Assembly (NCBI GenBank): GCA_000402075.1 | Contig: ARWO01000002.1 | Location: 1 to 64,000 of the forward strand | Reading direction: 5' to 3' | Source: Thaumarchaeota archaeon SCGC AAA007-O23 | GTDB taxonomy: Archaea; Thermoproteota; Nitrososphaeria; Nitrososphaerales; Nitrosopumilaceae | DNA: 64,000 bases | Part shown: positions 24,092-33,491 of the stretch, piece after piece | Layout of the letters: the number at the start of each line of letters is the position of its first letter | How positions within the stretch are numbered: the first letter of the stretch is position 1 | The notes under the pieces: model-generated | Told to the model about the DNA's origin: nothing | Databases searched by the model: none | What the model saw: only the letters and a program-made list of their open reading frames with translations | Translations under genes and position numbers: made by a program

Positions 24092-25096
24092 ATGCCTTCA
24101 ACTGTTGTGGTGGGTGGCTTTTTTGGCGATGAGGGGAAAGGAAAAATCATCTCATACCTGTCAAAAAAGGATAATCCATCAATTGTTGTTCGTGGAGGAG
24201 CCGGACCAAACGCAGGTCACACAATCAAGGATGGTAGTACTACTTACAAAGTACGTATGTTACCAAGTGGATTTTTAAATAAAAATGCCAAAGTCATGAT
24301 TGGACCTGGCGTAGTTGTCAATCCTGATGTCTTTTTTAAGGAAATACAAGAATACGATGTTTCCGGTAGGGCATTTTTGGATAAACATTGTGGGATAATT
24401 GAGCAAAATCATCTTGAACAGGATTCTAAAGGTAGATTGAAAGAAAAGATTGGAAGTACTGGCTCAGGAACTGGTCCCGCAAATGCTGAGCGTGCAATGA
24501 GAACACTAAAGATGGCAAATGAGATTGAATCACTTTCCTCCTATGTTGTAGATGTACCAGGTGAGATTAACGCTGCGTTGAAGAACCAAGAAAATGTTCT
24601 AGTAGAGGGTACTCAAGGAACTCACCTATCATTATGGCACGGAACTTATCCGTTTGTAACTTCTAAGGATGTCACTGCATCAGGCATATGCGCAGATGTT
24701 GGTTTGGGTCCAAAGAATGTGGATGAAGTTATGGTTGTATTCAAGGCATACTTGACACGTGTTGGTACTGGACCAATGGGTAATGAGCTCAGCGCTGAAG
24801 AAACTGAGCAAAAGGGATGGGCTGAGTTTGGTACAGTCACAGGAAGGCCTAGGCGTGCCGCAGAATTTGATTTTGATTTGGCACAAAGAGCAATCATGCT
24901 TAGCAGTGCAACGCAACTGGCTATAACAAAATTAGATGTGAGGTTTCCAGAGTGTGCAGGCGTAAAGTCTTTCAGCGACTTGAGTAACGAGGCTAAATCT
25001 TTTATAAAAAATATTGAAGATAAACTCCAAGTACGAGTCACACTCATTGGAACTGGTCCACTAGTGGATGATATAATAGATATTAGATCTGACTAG
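24092..25096 (+). CDS. purA: Adenylosuccinate synthetase
   Basis: Joins IMP and aspartate with GTP, the first step to AMP. The 334 residues match the short archaeal form. N-terminal P-loop-like GGFFGDEGKGKI (catalytic Asp), then GGAGPNAGHTIKDG (His general acid), GTGPANAERA, EGTQGTHLSLWHGTYPFVTS and TGRPRR are all diagnostic. Starts at ATG. Works with purB elsewhere in the window. Confidence 0.97.
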   Translation: MPSTVVVGGFFGDEGKGKIISYLSKKDNPSIVVRGGAGPNAGHTIKDGSTTYKVRMLPSGFLNKNAKVMIGPGVVVNPDVFFKEIQEYDVSGRAFLDKHCGIIEQNHLEQDSKGRLKEKIGSTGSGTGPANAERAMRTLKMANEIESLSSYVVDVPGEINAALKNQENVLVEGTQGTHLSLWHGTYPFVTSKDVTASGICADVGLGPKNVDEVMVVFKAYLTRVGTGPMGNELSAEETEQKGWAEFGTVTGRPRRAAEFDFDLAQRAIMLSSATQLAITKLDVRFPECAGVKSFSDLSNEAKSFIKNIEDKLQVRVTLIGTGPLVDDIIDIRSD

Positions 25097-25137
25097 TTTC
25101 GGTTATCCTTTAATTTAGTATCCTGATTTTACTCTCT

Positions 25138-25803
25138 ATGGACAAGTTTCCAAGTTATATTCAAGTGCGTTCACCTTTGGAATTTACAAGGCTAGTATGT
25201 GCATTAGAAAGATCACCTAGAGTATCATTCCTTCATGAACATAAAGGCGCAAAAGTTCTTTCAGTTCAGATGGATTTGCTCAAACAAAGTCCGGTCATAT
25301 ACTATACCCCAGTTGAAAATTTTAACCATTACTTATGCTATGGCTTCAAATCTGGTAAAGAAGAATCGTTAATGGTGGATTCAACTGTTGATACTTCAAA
25401 GATGTATTCTCCAATTGTAAAAATAAAATCATTGCCACAATCTCTCAAACCATCACCTGAGAATAATACCGCAAAATATCAACCCATTGAATTAGATGAC
25501 TTGGGAAGCCTAGCGAAACTTAGTTATGGTTTTGAAGAAGCACCGTTTCCACTATTTGCGTTCCCATTTAAGGGACAGTGGTTCCTTGGGGTTTTTCTTA
25601 ATTTCAATGAAGACGGAGACTCATTTTTTTGCTATGTTGTGTTAAACGAAGAACCAATCAAGCCATTTTTGAAACATACTACAAGTAATGGTTCTGAGCC
25701 TATTTTGGTGGATAATACCAGCGAACACGGTTACTCTTACATCAAAATAGTTAAACTACACGAAACACATCCATTGGTCAACTATGACCAAATTCAAAAC
25801 TAG
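25138..25803 (+). CDS. Conserved hypothetical protein, 221 residues
   Basis: Not recognised. Predicted mixed alpha/beta with aromatic-rich strands (FPLFAFPFKGQWFLGVFLNF, SFFCYVVLNEEP). No signal peptide, membrane helix or Cys cluster. The last 20 bases overlap the start of pyrF, so it is likely cotranscribed with it and could relate to pyrimidine supply, but that is context only. Confidence 0.65.
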   Translation: MDKFPSYIQVRSPLEFTRLVCALERSPRVSFLHEHKGAKVLSVQMDLLKQSPVIYYTPVENFNHYLCYGFKSGKEESLMVDSTVDTSKMYSPIVKIKSLPQSLKPSPENNTAKYQPIELDDLGSLAKLSYGFEEAPFPLFAFPFKGQWFLGVFLNFNEDGDSFFCYVVLNEEPIKPFLKHTTSNGSEPILVDNTSEHGYSYIKIVKLHETHPLVNYDQIQN

Positions 25804-26524
25804 AATTAATCAATCATCTGGGAATAGTAGAATTATACTTGCTAATGATTATGATTCAGTAAATAAGAAAACTGTTCCACACACGATAAAAAATATTAAA
25901 ACATTACACAAATTTCTTTGTGGAATCAAACTAAACTTCCACATGTTACTTCCATTAGGAAAAAAAGAAATTATTAGAATCAATAAAACTGCTCATCAAT
26001 ATGGTCTTCAAACGATTGCCGACATAAAGCTAAATGATATAGGAAATACAAATCAAATAACATCAAAAACATTATGGGATTTTGGATTTGATGCGATTAT
26101 AGTCAATCCAATCATGGGTCCTAAAAGCCTAAAGAAAATTGTTGCAGAAGCACACAAACGAGACAAGGGCGTAATTGCATTATGTCATATGAGCGCACCT
26201 GAAGCCAAACTATCTTATGAAATTAATGTAAAACTTTCAAAAAATTCAAAGCCTAAACCGTTGTATCATCTGTTCTTAAAGTGGGCTATATCCAATAAAG
26301 CAGATGGGATAATAGTTGGTGCAACTTTTCCTAAAATTGTAAATGAGTGCAAAAAGATTACTGGTAAAAAACTTGATATTTATTCACCGGGTATTGGTAA
26401 GCAAGGAGGCAATGCAAAAAAGGCAATTGCGAATGGAAGTGACTTTCTTATCGTGGGAAGAACAATTCTTGATTCAAAAAATCCTGTACGTACTGTAAAA
26501 CAACTATTATCAGACAGCATTTAA
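25784..26524 (+). CDS. pyrF: Orotidine 5'-phosphate decarboxylase
   Basis: Last step of UMP synthesis. The 246-residue barrel shows ILANDYDS at the first strand, the catalytic DIKLNDIGNT (D-x-K-x-x-D), SPGIGKQGG at the phosphate-binding loop, and GSDFLIVGRTIL near the end. Start is ATG 25784 (MTKFKTRINQ), inside the preceding gene by 20 bases. Converges on a Nudix gene with a 15-base overlap. Confidence 0.92.
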   Translation: MTKFKTRINQSSGNSRIILANDYDSVNKKTVPHTIKNIKTLHKFLCGIKLNFHMLLPLGKKEIIRINKTAHQYGLQTIADIKLNDIGNTNQITSKTLWDFGFDAIIVNPIMGPKSLKKIVAEAHKRDKGVIALCHMSAPEAKLSYEINVKLSKNSKPKPLYHLFLKWAISNKADGIIVGATFPKIVNECKKITGKKLDIYSPGIGKQGGNAKKAIANGSDFLIVGRTILDSKNPVRTVKQLLSDSI

Positions 26525-26929
26525 GAGAAATTCATTTGCTTTTGATAATACATTTTTAGCATTTCTAAATGTGGTCTTTTTTAGAGCATCATCATATTCC
26601 AGCCAAACGAAATCATTATGCTCATGAGACAGACTGATTTTTTTCTCATTAGTTTTTGCCAAGAAAAAAATTACTTTTTTATGAATATCTTCATTTTTAA
26701 ATCTAAAATCATATTCTACAGATTCTTCAAAACCATCTACAAATTCAATATCTGAAATACCTGTCTCTTCTTTTGTTTCTCTTAATGCTGTTTCATGTGG
26801 TATTTCACCTTGCTCAACTTTTCCTTTAACAAAATCCCAATGTCCCTGAGGATAATTTAATAACAGAAATTCATTTTTGTTTGAAGCGTTTCTAAACAGA
26901 ACAATACCTGCAGATTTTTGTTCTCTCAT
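26510..26929 (-). CDS. Nudix hydrolase, diadenosine-tetraphosphatase-like
   Basis: 139 residues with an intact Nudix box GKVEQGEIPHETALRETKEE..G (residues about 34-56), which binds Mg and cleaves nucleoside diphosphate-X compounds. The early segment SAGIVLFRN and LLNYPQGHWDFVKG resemble Ap4A hydrolases (MutT/Nudix Ap4A type). Alternative substrates such as ADP-ribose are possible. Confidence 0.88.
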   Translation of the reverse strand: MREQKSAGIVLFRNASNKNEFLLLNYPQGHWDFVKGKVEQGEIPHETALRETKEETGISDIEFVDGFEESVEYDFRFKNEDIHKKVIFFLAKTNEKKISLSHEHNDFVWLEYDDALKKTTFRNAKNVLSKANEFLLNAV

Positions 26930-26961
26930 ATTTGAATATATTTTATTTCAGTTTATTTAGG

Positions 26962-27723
26962 TTATTTTCCTACACGTCTTTTTCTTTTCTGGAATGTGCG
27001 TATGGCTCGCATAAGATCAATCTTTCTAAATTCCGGCCAAAAAACATCTAAGAATACTAATTCACTATATGCACTTTGCCACATTAAAAAACCACTCATC
27101 CTTTTTTCCCCAGATGTTCTTAAAATCATGTCAGCTGATGGCTGAGGAAGATGTGAAGTATACAAATTTTCTTCAATTACATCCTTGTTAACGTCATTTG
27201 CATCTAATTTGCCTTCTTTTATCTTGGCACCAATTTTTTTAACTGCATCAACCAGTTCGTTCTGACCACCATATGCAATTGCAATATTGAGAAAATGATT
27301 ACTGTAATCCTTTGTAGCATTATCCAATCTTGACAGTACCTCTTTTATCGAATCTGGTAACAATTCAATTCGTCCTATTCCTTTGACTCTCATTTCGTTT
27401 TTATGAATTCTAGGATCATTGTAAAGTTTCTCTAATCTTGTTCTGATTAAATCATAAATATAATCAAGTTCTTCATTTTTTCTATCCAGATTTTCAGCTG
27501 ATAAAACATACAAAGTTATAATTTTTATATCAAATTCTTCACACCAATCAAGAAGGTTTTCAACTGTATCAGCACCCTTAAAATGACCTTGTTTTTGCAT
27601 AACTAAATTTCGTTTCGCCCATCTACGGTTACCATCTAGTACTATAGCTATGTGGTTAGGTCTATCACCATTTACAACTTCTTTTTCTAATCTTTTGGTG
27701 TAGAATCTATAGAGCCCTGACAT
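26962..27723 (-). CDS. uppS: cis-Prenyltransferase (undecaprenyl/dolichyl diphosphate synthase)
   Basis: Adds isopentenyl units in cis to build the polyprenyl carrier for protein and surface glycosylation. From ATG 27723 (MSGLYRFYTKRLE); a TTG two codons earlier is less likely. Signature HIAIVLDGNRRWAKR holds the catalytic Asp, followed by GHFKGADTVENLLDW, YVLSAENLDR, and the C-terminal RTSGEKRMSGFLMWQSAYSE and FWPEF. The length of about 253 is normal. Confidence 0.95.
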   Translation of the reverse strand: MSGLYRFYTKRLEKEVVNGDRPNHIAIVLDGNRRWAKRNLVMQKQGHFKGADTVENLLDWCEEFDIKIITLYVLSAENLDRKNEELDYIYDLIRTRLEKLYNDPRIHKNEMRVKGIGRIELLPDSIKEVLSRLDNATKDYSNHFLNIAIAYGGQNELVDAVKKIGAKIKEGKLDANDVNKDVIEENLYTSHLPQPSADMILRTSGEKRMSGFLMWQSAYSELVFLDVFWPEFRKIDLMRAIRTFQKRKRRVGK

Positions 27724-27836
27724 ATTCAATACTGCATCTAGTATTCCATTAACGGTGCATCACCTTTCACATGTTTTTGGATTAGATAGAGACAGATATG
27801 TGTTATTATAATATGGTTCTAAACAGAATGAAAAAT

Positions 27837-28976
27837 TTACTGTTCTAATTCTTTGCTTCCTTTTTTTCTATATCTACGGATCAAAAGAGTGGCAGATGCA
27901 GCTGTAACCGCAAAACCCGCAACTAAAGGCAGGATCAATGTGAATGAACTTTCTTCATACATTAGGATGTTTGTAAACTGATGAACAGTAGGATACAATG
28001 CAACTAATACAATTATCCTAAGAAGATCACTAATGTGGCGTAATTTTCTGTTTAGCCAGTTACTAAATAAAATTCCTACAAATATTGTTCCAAGACCGAT
28101 CCACAAGAATGGAATCATACCTGAAACAAATTGACCTATCACTACTTCGTCCGTAATTAGATTAATAATTCCTAGATCACTAGGAATGTTTTCTGGACTT
28201 ACAGTAGTTATGCCAGCTGGAACTGATGCTGCTATCAGAATTAGTCCAGTGATTAGTGTAAACATCCTGGTAAATCCTTCCGGCGTAGGTTTTGCCCAGT
28301 TGCTCCATGCTTTATCAATATCAAATGCTCTGATCAAAAATGCACCACCAAGAATGGTAACTAGTACAGCAAAGATCTCGGCATTGTATCCTGTAACAGC
28401 TCCTATTCCACCGATCAATAACAAAATTCCTGGAACACCCAAAAAGAACTTTGAATATTTTGGGTTGTACATTACTAATTTTAGGAACTTGCCAAATACA
28501 GCATAGGAATGTTCAATCGTTCTACTGACTTGCATAACCACTCTTTGCACTGAAATAACTGGAATTACACTTTGAATCACAGGTATAACCATCTCATCGT
28601 CTTCTCCATCTGAAACTATTACAGCTCCATCTGCAGAAAATTTCTTTAATACTGACTTTATCTCCGAAGCAACTTTTTCATCTGCCTGCACGCCTCTGTT
28701 CTCTACACCAGTAACTATGATTACCTGTGTTTTGTATCCCTTGCTTACCAAGTCTTCATATGTTTTAACAGCAAAAAATATTGAATTAGAATCCGCATCT
28801 TCAGGATCTTCCAGAGCTAATCTTTGTGCCGCTTCTATGCATGCATTTCTGCCAACAACAGGGGTTGGAATTCCAGTTTTTCTTCCTAGATCATCGTCTC
28901 TATCTATGCAAATAACTAGTAATTTGTTTGCTGTAGTAGCCTTAACATCTTTTTCCAGTTTTCCACTCAGCGACAT
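27837..28976 (-). CDS. DUF373-family membrane protein
   Basis: 379 residues. The soluble N-terminal half (to about 165) has the archaeal DUF373 pattern: LLVICIDRDDDLGRKTGI, TPVVGRNACIEAA, ALEDPEDADSNSIFFAV, VIIVTGVENRGVQADEKV and VIVSDGEDDEMVIPVIQS, acidic clusters that could bind metal. The second half has about six membrane helices, from FFLGVPGILLLIGGIGAVTG to PLVAGFAVTAASATLLI, ending in a basic tail. Function is not established. Confidence 0.85.
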   Translation of the reverse strand: MSLSGKLEKDVKATTANKLLVICIDRDDDLGRKTGIPTPVVGRNACIEAAQRLALEDPEDADSNSIFFAVKTYEDLVSKGYKTQVIIVTGVENRGVQADEKVASEIKSVLKKFSADGAVIVSDGEDDEMVIPVIQSVIPVISVQRVVMQVSRTIEHSYAVFGKFLKLVMYNPKYSKFFLGVPGILLLIGGIGAVTGYNAEIFAVLVTILGGAFLIRAFDIDKAWSNWAKPTPEGFTRMFTLITGLILIAASVPAGITTVSPENIPSDLGIINLITDEVVIGQFVSGMIPFLWIGLGTIFVGILFSNWLNRKLRHISDLLRIIVLVALYPTVHQFTNILMYEESSFTLILPLVAGFAVTAASATLLIRRYRKKGSKELEQ

Positions 28977-29057
28977 AATCTATTATATAACAAAATTACC
29001 ATTTAACGATTTCCCACCATTCTCACCATGAAGTTTAGTATTATACGACTAGATTGG

Positions 29058-29558
29058 TTATGGTCTTGCAGCGTCTGATTTTTTGGTCAGGTCTAGTGAT
29101 TCTGTTTCCAATTGATGTATTTTAGTAACTATTTCATTAATAGAATCTGAATTATCATCACCACTCATCAAATTTGCAACAACAATAGTTTCCGTAATCT
29201 TTTCATTTAGTTTTTTTAATGCACCAATATAATTTACATAGCTTTCAACCCATTCTTGTGTAGCACCACTGTCAGTTAGTTCTATTATCAAAGAATTAAT
29301 TTGTGATGAAGAAACTTTTGCAATCCCGATGTATTCGTCAGGATTCATCTTCTTTTCCATCAATTTTTCAAATGATTCGTCAATGCTTGAATACTCCATC
29401 GCAGCTCTTTCTTTAGTAATATCAAGATGTTTTCCAAAATCTGAAACAACAATTTTCATTTCAGTATCGAAGGCCATTAGAAAAGGCAAAGAATATGCAA
29501 ATACAGCAACACCAACAAGAATAGCTATAGTTACTGCAACACCCTTTCTTGACGCCAT
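29058..29558 (-). CDS. Membrane-anchored or secreted hypothetical protein
   Basis: 166 residues. One N-terminal hydrophobic segment (GVAVTIAILVGVAVFAYSLPF) after MASRK acts as signal anchor or peptide. The rest is a helical, coiled-coil-like extracellular part (SFEKLMEKKMNPDEYIGIAKV, YIGALKKLNEKITETIVVAN). No known domain. Preceded by a 233-base region with no other gene than the start of the next. Confidence 0.65.
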   Translation of the reverse strand: MASRKGVAVTIAILVGVAVFAYSLPFLMAFDTEMKIVVSDFGKHLDITKERAAMEYSSIDESFEKLMEKKMNPDEYIGIAKVSSSQINSLIIELTDSGATQEWVESYVNYIGALKKLNEKITETIVVANLMSGDDNSDSINEIVTKIHQLETESLDLTKKSDAARP

Positions 29559-29791
29559 TTGTAAATTACAAAAATCTATTATTTATATTGCCAACTTTTC
29601 AAAATTTTCCTTCAATACAATTCCTGTAAAATTTCCAGCAATGGTTTCTATAATTGAGAAATATCAAAAATAATCAAAATTAGTTAAATAGGATTAGGTT
29701 TTACCGCTAAAAATTATACAATCATCTAGTTTCTAGTTAAAATTTTTTCACAGCGATATCCTAAATACGACTTTATTTGTCAAAAGTTAGA

Positions 29792-29944
29792 ATGGCAACA
29801 GCATATTGTGTAAAATGTAGAGACAAAAGAGAAATAAAAGATCCAGTAGAAACTCAGCTCAAAAATGGCAGACCTGCTATGAAAGGTACTTGTCCTGAAT
29901 GTGGAACTAATGTTTTTCGAATAGGCAAGAACCCAGACAAGTAA
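29792..29944 (+). CDS. DUF5679-like zinc-ribbon protein, 50 residues
   Basis: Starts MATAYCVKCRDKREIKDP and ends TCPECGTNVFRIGKNPDK. Two CxxC knuckles about 30 residues apart make a zinc ribbon, and the conserved KNGRPAMKGTCPECG matches the small DUF5679 proteins of actinobacteria and archaea. Function unknown; possibly RNA- or ribosome-associated given the translation genes that follow. The region 29559-29791 before it holds nothing else clear. Confidence 0.8.
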   Translation: MATAYCVKCRDKREIKDPVETQLKNGRPAMKGTCPECGTNVFRIGKNPDK

Positions 29945-29995
29945 TCTTACTGGTATTTCTAAACCCATATAGGTGGAGTTAGGATTTCCATTTTT

Positions 29996-30418
29996 ATGGC
30001 AAAGGCAGACTATGAAAAGATGTTAAAACGAATAGAAAAGAATTTGGTTAAACATTCTAAAGTTACTGATGGCAGATTTGAACTTCCTCCAGTTGATGTG
30101 ATGTGGGAAGGGCAAAAGACTTACTTGAGAAATTTTGCAGAATATCCAAAAATAATGCGTAGAGATCCTGCTAAATTATTACAATATCTATCAAAAGAAT
30201 TTGCAGTTCCTGCTGAAAGGGTTGGTGATAGTGCAATGTTTACTGGAAAAAGGGATCCTGATGATTTTACACGGCTGCTTAAAATTTACGTTACTGATTA
30301 CATTAGTTGTATTACTTGCCAAAGTCCTGATACAAGAATAGAAAAGGAAAAAAGAATACATTTTCTTATTTGTGAAGCATGTGGGGCAAAATCCACAATT
30401 AAGGGTAAATATGCTTAA
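29996..30418 (+). CDS. aif2b: Translation initiation factor aIF2 beta subunit
   Basis: Part of heterotrimeric aIF2 that brings initiator tRNA to the small subunit. 140 residues with the usual RFELPPVDVMWEGQKTYLRNF, an alpha/beta core (RRDPAKLLQYLSKEFAV) and a C-terminal zinc ribbon with CITC and CEAC. Its TAA overlaps the next ATG (TAATG), the first link in a translation-related run. Confidence 0.95.
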   Translation: MAKADYEKMLKRIEKNLVKHSKVTDGRFELPPVDVMWEGQKTYLRNFAEYPKIMRRDPAKLLQYLSKEFAVPAERVGDSAMFTGKRDPDDFTRLLKIYVTDYISCITCQSPDTRIEKEKRIHFLICEACGAKSTIKGKYA

Positions 30419-30711
30419 TGTTTTCTGCACGTTTGATTAATCATAAGGATACTTGTATGCTAAACATATGTGATACTGAATTGTTAGGCAAGACTCTCAA
30501 TAGAGGTAGTTTTACCCTCAAAATAAGTGAAAAATATTATGCAGAAAAAGTTGTTGAGAAAGAAGAGGCAAAGGATCTGTTGAAAAGATCTGATAATATT
30601 AACATGGTAGGAAAGGAAATAATTTCTTTGTCTGTAGATATGGGAATTGGAACACAAAATGGAGTTAAAGAAATAGATGGAGTTCCTTTCTTAGTTGTTT
30701 TCAAAATGTAA
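30418..30711 (+). CDS. DUF424-family protein
   Basis: 97 residues; starts at the ATG inside TAATG. Features DTELLGKTLNRGSFTLKISEKYY and the family's NMVGKEIISLSVDMGIGTQNGVKEIDGVPFLVVF. DUF424 proteins are archaeal and regularly sit beside aIF2-beta, so a link to initiation is inferred from context. Biochemistry unknown. Confidence 0.85.
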   Translation: MFSARLINHKDTCMLNICDTELLGKTLNRGSFTLKISEKYYAEKVVEKEEAKDLLKRSDNINMVGKEIISLSVDMGIGTQNGVKEIDGVPFLVVFKM

Positions 30712-30719
30712 ATCACCAC

Positions 30720-30730
30720 AATTATATAGA
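30720..30730 (+). promoter_or_regulatory. Probable TATA box of aIF1A gene
   Basis: AATTATATAGA lies 20-30 bases before the ATG at 30750, the usual spacing for a leaderless archaeal mRNA. Confidence 0.5.
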
Positions 30731-30749
30731 AAAATTTTTACTTTTTTCT

Positions 30750-31061
30750 ATGGGTAAACGTAAGGTCTTAAACGAAAGTGCATTAAAAGAATTACAACTA
30801 CCTCAAGAGGGAGAAATGTTTGGAAGAGTAATCAAGCTTCTTGGGGGTGAAAACCTTTTGGTAAAATGTGCTGATGGTGTTACCAGAAGAGGAAGAATTA
30901 GAGGAAAATTAAAACGAAGAGTATGGATACGTGATAATGATATAGTGATAATTGCACCTTGGGAATTTGGACAGGCTGAAAGAGGTGATATTTTGTGGAG
31001 ATACACATTACCACAAACAGATTGGCTTAAACAAAATGATCACATACCAAAAGATTTCTAA
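30750..31061 (+). CDS. Translation initiation factor aIF1A
   Basis: 103-residue S1/OB-fold factor that occupies the ribosomal A site during start selection. Contains EGEMFGRVIKLLGGENLLVKCADG, the basic RRGRIRGKLKRRVWIRDNDIV and the conserved IAPWEF. Its own promoter seems to lie just upstream. Followed 17 bases later by the KH-domain gene. Confidence 0.95.
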   Translation: MGKRKVLNESALKELQLPQEGEMFGRVIKLLGGENLLVKCADGVTRRGRIRGKLKRRVWIRDNDIVIIAPWEFGQAERGDILWRYTLPQTDWLKQNDHIPKDF

Positions 31062-31078
31062 AAAAATTATTTCGCTAA

Positions 31079-31648
31079 ATGAGTTTTGAAAAATTAATTA
31101 GAATTCCGGAAGACAGAATTGGTGTTCTAATAGGCAAGTCTGGAAAAATAAAATCAAAAATTGAAGAAACCTGCTCAGTGAAATTAGACATAGATAGTAA
31201 AAATGGGGAAGTTCAAGTTTTAAGTAAAATTGTTGATGAACAATTTCAAGCTTTCAAGGCTTTGGAAATTATAACAGCAATAGGTCGTGGATTTTCACCA
31301 GAAAAAGCTATGAGATTACTTAAAGGTGAAAATACTTTGCATGTAATTAATTTACGTGAGTTTGGTGGAAAAACTCCAGAACAAATTGAAAGGATCAAAG
31401 GAAGAATAATAGGTGATAGTGGTAAGGCGAGAGTGAATATGGAAAATTTGAGTAACTCAGACATTACTGTTTATGGGAAAACTGTATCAATCATTGGTGA
31501 ATCAACGCAGCTAAAACTTGCAATAGATGCTATTGAATCATTGTTAAGCGGCAGTATGCATGGATATGTTTACAAGAAGATTGAAGCTGGAAGACGACAG
31601 GACAAATTTGCCAGATTACAATTATGGGAAAATCAAGATGTCTTCTAA
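31079..31648 (+). CDS. KH-domain RNA-binding protein (Dim2/Pno1-like)
   Basis: 189 residues with two KH domains. The first begins LIRIPEDRIGVLIGKSGKIKSKIEE with an intact GxxG (GKSG). The second has RIKGRIIGDSGKARVNMENLS, a modified GxxG. The central AIGRGFSPEKAMRLL is a Dim2 signature. Archaeal Dim2 binds the 3' end of 16S rRNA and contacts aIF2. Its 3' end overlaps the top6B start by 11 bases. Confidence 0.93.
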   Translation: MSFEKLIRIPEDRIGVLIGKSGKIKSKIEETCSVKLDIDSKNGEVQVLSKIVDEQFQAFKALEIITAIGRGFSPEKAMRLLKGENTLHVINLREFGGKTPEQIERIKGRIIGDSGKARVNMENLSNSDITVYGKTVSIIGESTQLKLAIDAIESLLSGSMHGYVYKKIEAGRRQDKFARLQLWENQDVF

Positions 31649-33479
31649 AGAAACTTTTACTCAGATTTCTCCAAGTGAATTTTTTTATCGTAACAGAGAC
31701 CTTGCAGGCTTTAGTAATCCAACAAGATCACTTTATACTGCAGTTCGTGAATTCGTCGAGAATTCTCTTGACGCGTGTGATCAAAAAGGAATTTTGGCAG
31801 ATGTTCACATGTCGATAAAGGCAGTTGATGCAGAAAAGCAAGATCCAAAACAGTACATCTTAACAGTTAGAGACAACGGTCCTGGCATTGAATCAAACCA
31901 TGTTCCCCTTGCATTTGGTACAGTCCTGTATGGCTCAAAATTTGGTCTAAAGCAGGCACGAGGAATGTTTGGATTGGGTGCTACAATGGCAATTCTTTAC
32001 GGCCAAATTACAACTAACAAACCTGTTGTCGTGAAAAGCAGTACTGATGGAAAAATTCAGGATGAATATGAAATGCTTTTGGACATACAGAAGAACAAAC
32101 CTGTCATACTAAAACATGAAACAAAAGAAGTTTCAAAGTCTGGATTATCTGTTAGTATATGTTTAGAGGGTGATTATGCAAAAGCGGGTACAAAAATACG
32201 CGACTATGTATATCAAACCTCGCTGATAACACCATACGCAACAATCACTTTTGATGATCCAAAAGGGGAGAAGTATAGGTATACCAAAGTTATCAGAACA
32301 ATGCCACCGTCACCAACAATCATCAGACCACATCCACATGGAATTGACGTTGAAACAATTCGACGAATGCTATTAGACACCCACTATCAGATTCCAGCGG
32401 TTGATGACAATATGATCTCAAAAGTTAGGAAAGAGCTAGGATTAGCCAACAAAAATCTTAGTCACTCGGAAATAATGGTTAAGACACAAAAAAAATGGAA
32501 GACATTGACGCGACCTGTTCGCATAATCATGGCTTTGGTATCATTTTTAAAAATGGATTTTGAAAAGTTAAGCAAGACTACCATTGAAGAAATTGATATA
32601 GCAAACAAGAAATTAACCTACTGGGATTTTGGCGAATCACAGTCTATTTCCATTGATATGGATCCCGAAAGTTTTTACTATAAACAACTGGCAAACACTG
32701 TACAAGGTGAAACAATAACCTCATTTTTGACTAAACGTTTCCAAAGGGTAGGACCAACTACAGCTTTAAAGTTTGCAGAATATGCAAAGTTTAAGCCTGA
32801 ACACAGAATTGGGACTATGACAAACCAAGAGCTTGTAAAACTTACTGATGGATTACAAACATTTGACGACTTTATGGCACCTGATCCAAGTTGTTTGGCT
32901 CCATTAGGTGAATCCCCACTGAAAAAAGGTATGGAAAGATTTTTTGAACCAGATTTTCTTGAGGTTGTACAACGTGGGGCTTCCGCTTATTCGGGATTCC
33001 CATTTGTCATAGAGATGGGAATTGCGTATGGAGGAAAAATTTCTAGCCGTGGAATGAAAGTTTATCGATTTGCTAACAGAATTCCACTTCTTTATGATGA
33101 GGGAAGTGATGTGGTTCTAAAGGTTGTAAATGACACTGACTGGTCACGCTATAAGATAAAAGGCGATCCACCATTGGTAATAGTATCACATATCTGTTCT
33201 ACGAGAGTCCCATACAAAACAGTAGGAAAAGAAAATGTAGCAGATAGACCTGAGATTGAACGTGAGTTAAAACTTGCATTACTATCTTTGTCTAGAAAAC
33301 TATCTTCATTCATGTCTAAAAGAGGCCAAGCTGATGCTGCTATAAAGAGGAAAAATCTTTATTCAAAATACATTCCATTAATAGCACAATTTTGCACGGA
33401 GCTTGCTGGCAAAAAGAATGAACCAAATTATAAGCAAATGATTACGGAGGAACCTATAGTTGAAGAAAAAACAGATTAA
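31638..33479 (+). CDS. top6B: DNA topoisomerase VI subunit B
   Basis: ATPase and strand-passage subunit of type IIB topoisomerase, 613 residues from ATG 31638 (MSSKETFTQISPSEFF). GHKL motifs: REFVENSLDACD, DNGPGIE, and ARGMFGLGATMA. A helix-two-turns-helix (RVGPTTALKFAEYAKF) and a transducer domain follow. The start lies inside the Dim2 gene, so the two are coupled. top6A follows after 12 bases. Confidence 0.97.
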   Translation: MSSKETFTQISPSEFFYRNRDLAGFSNPTRSLYTAVREFVENSLDACDQKGILADVHMSIKAVDAEKQDPKQYILTVRDNGPGIESNHVPLAFGTVLYGSKFGLKQARGMFGLGATMAILYGQITTNKPVVVKSSTDGKIQDEYEMLLDIQKNKPVILKHETKEVSKSGLSVSICLEGDYAKAGTKIRDYVYQTSLITPYATITFDDPKGEKYRYTKVIRTMPPSPTIIRPHPHGIDVETIRRMLLDTHYQIPAVDDNMISKVRKELGLANKNLSHSEIMVKTQKKWKTLTRPVRIIMALVSFLKMDFEKLSKTTIEEIDIANKKLTYWDFGESQSISIDMDPESFYYKQLANTVQGETITSFLTKRFQRVGPTTALKFAEYAKFKPEHRIGTMTNQELVKLTDGLQTFDDFMAPDPSCLAPLGESPLKKGMERFFEPDFLEVVQRGASAYSGFPFVIEMGIAYGGKISSRGMKVYRFANRIPLLYDEGSDVVLKVVNDTDWSRYKIKGDPPLVIVSHICSTRVPYKTVGKENVADRPEIERELKLALLSLSRKLSSFMSKRGQADAAIKRKNLYSKYIPLIAQFCTELAGKKNEPNYKQMITEEPIVEEKTD

Positions 33480-33491
33480 GAAAAAAAATCA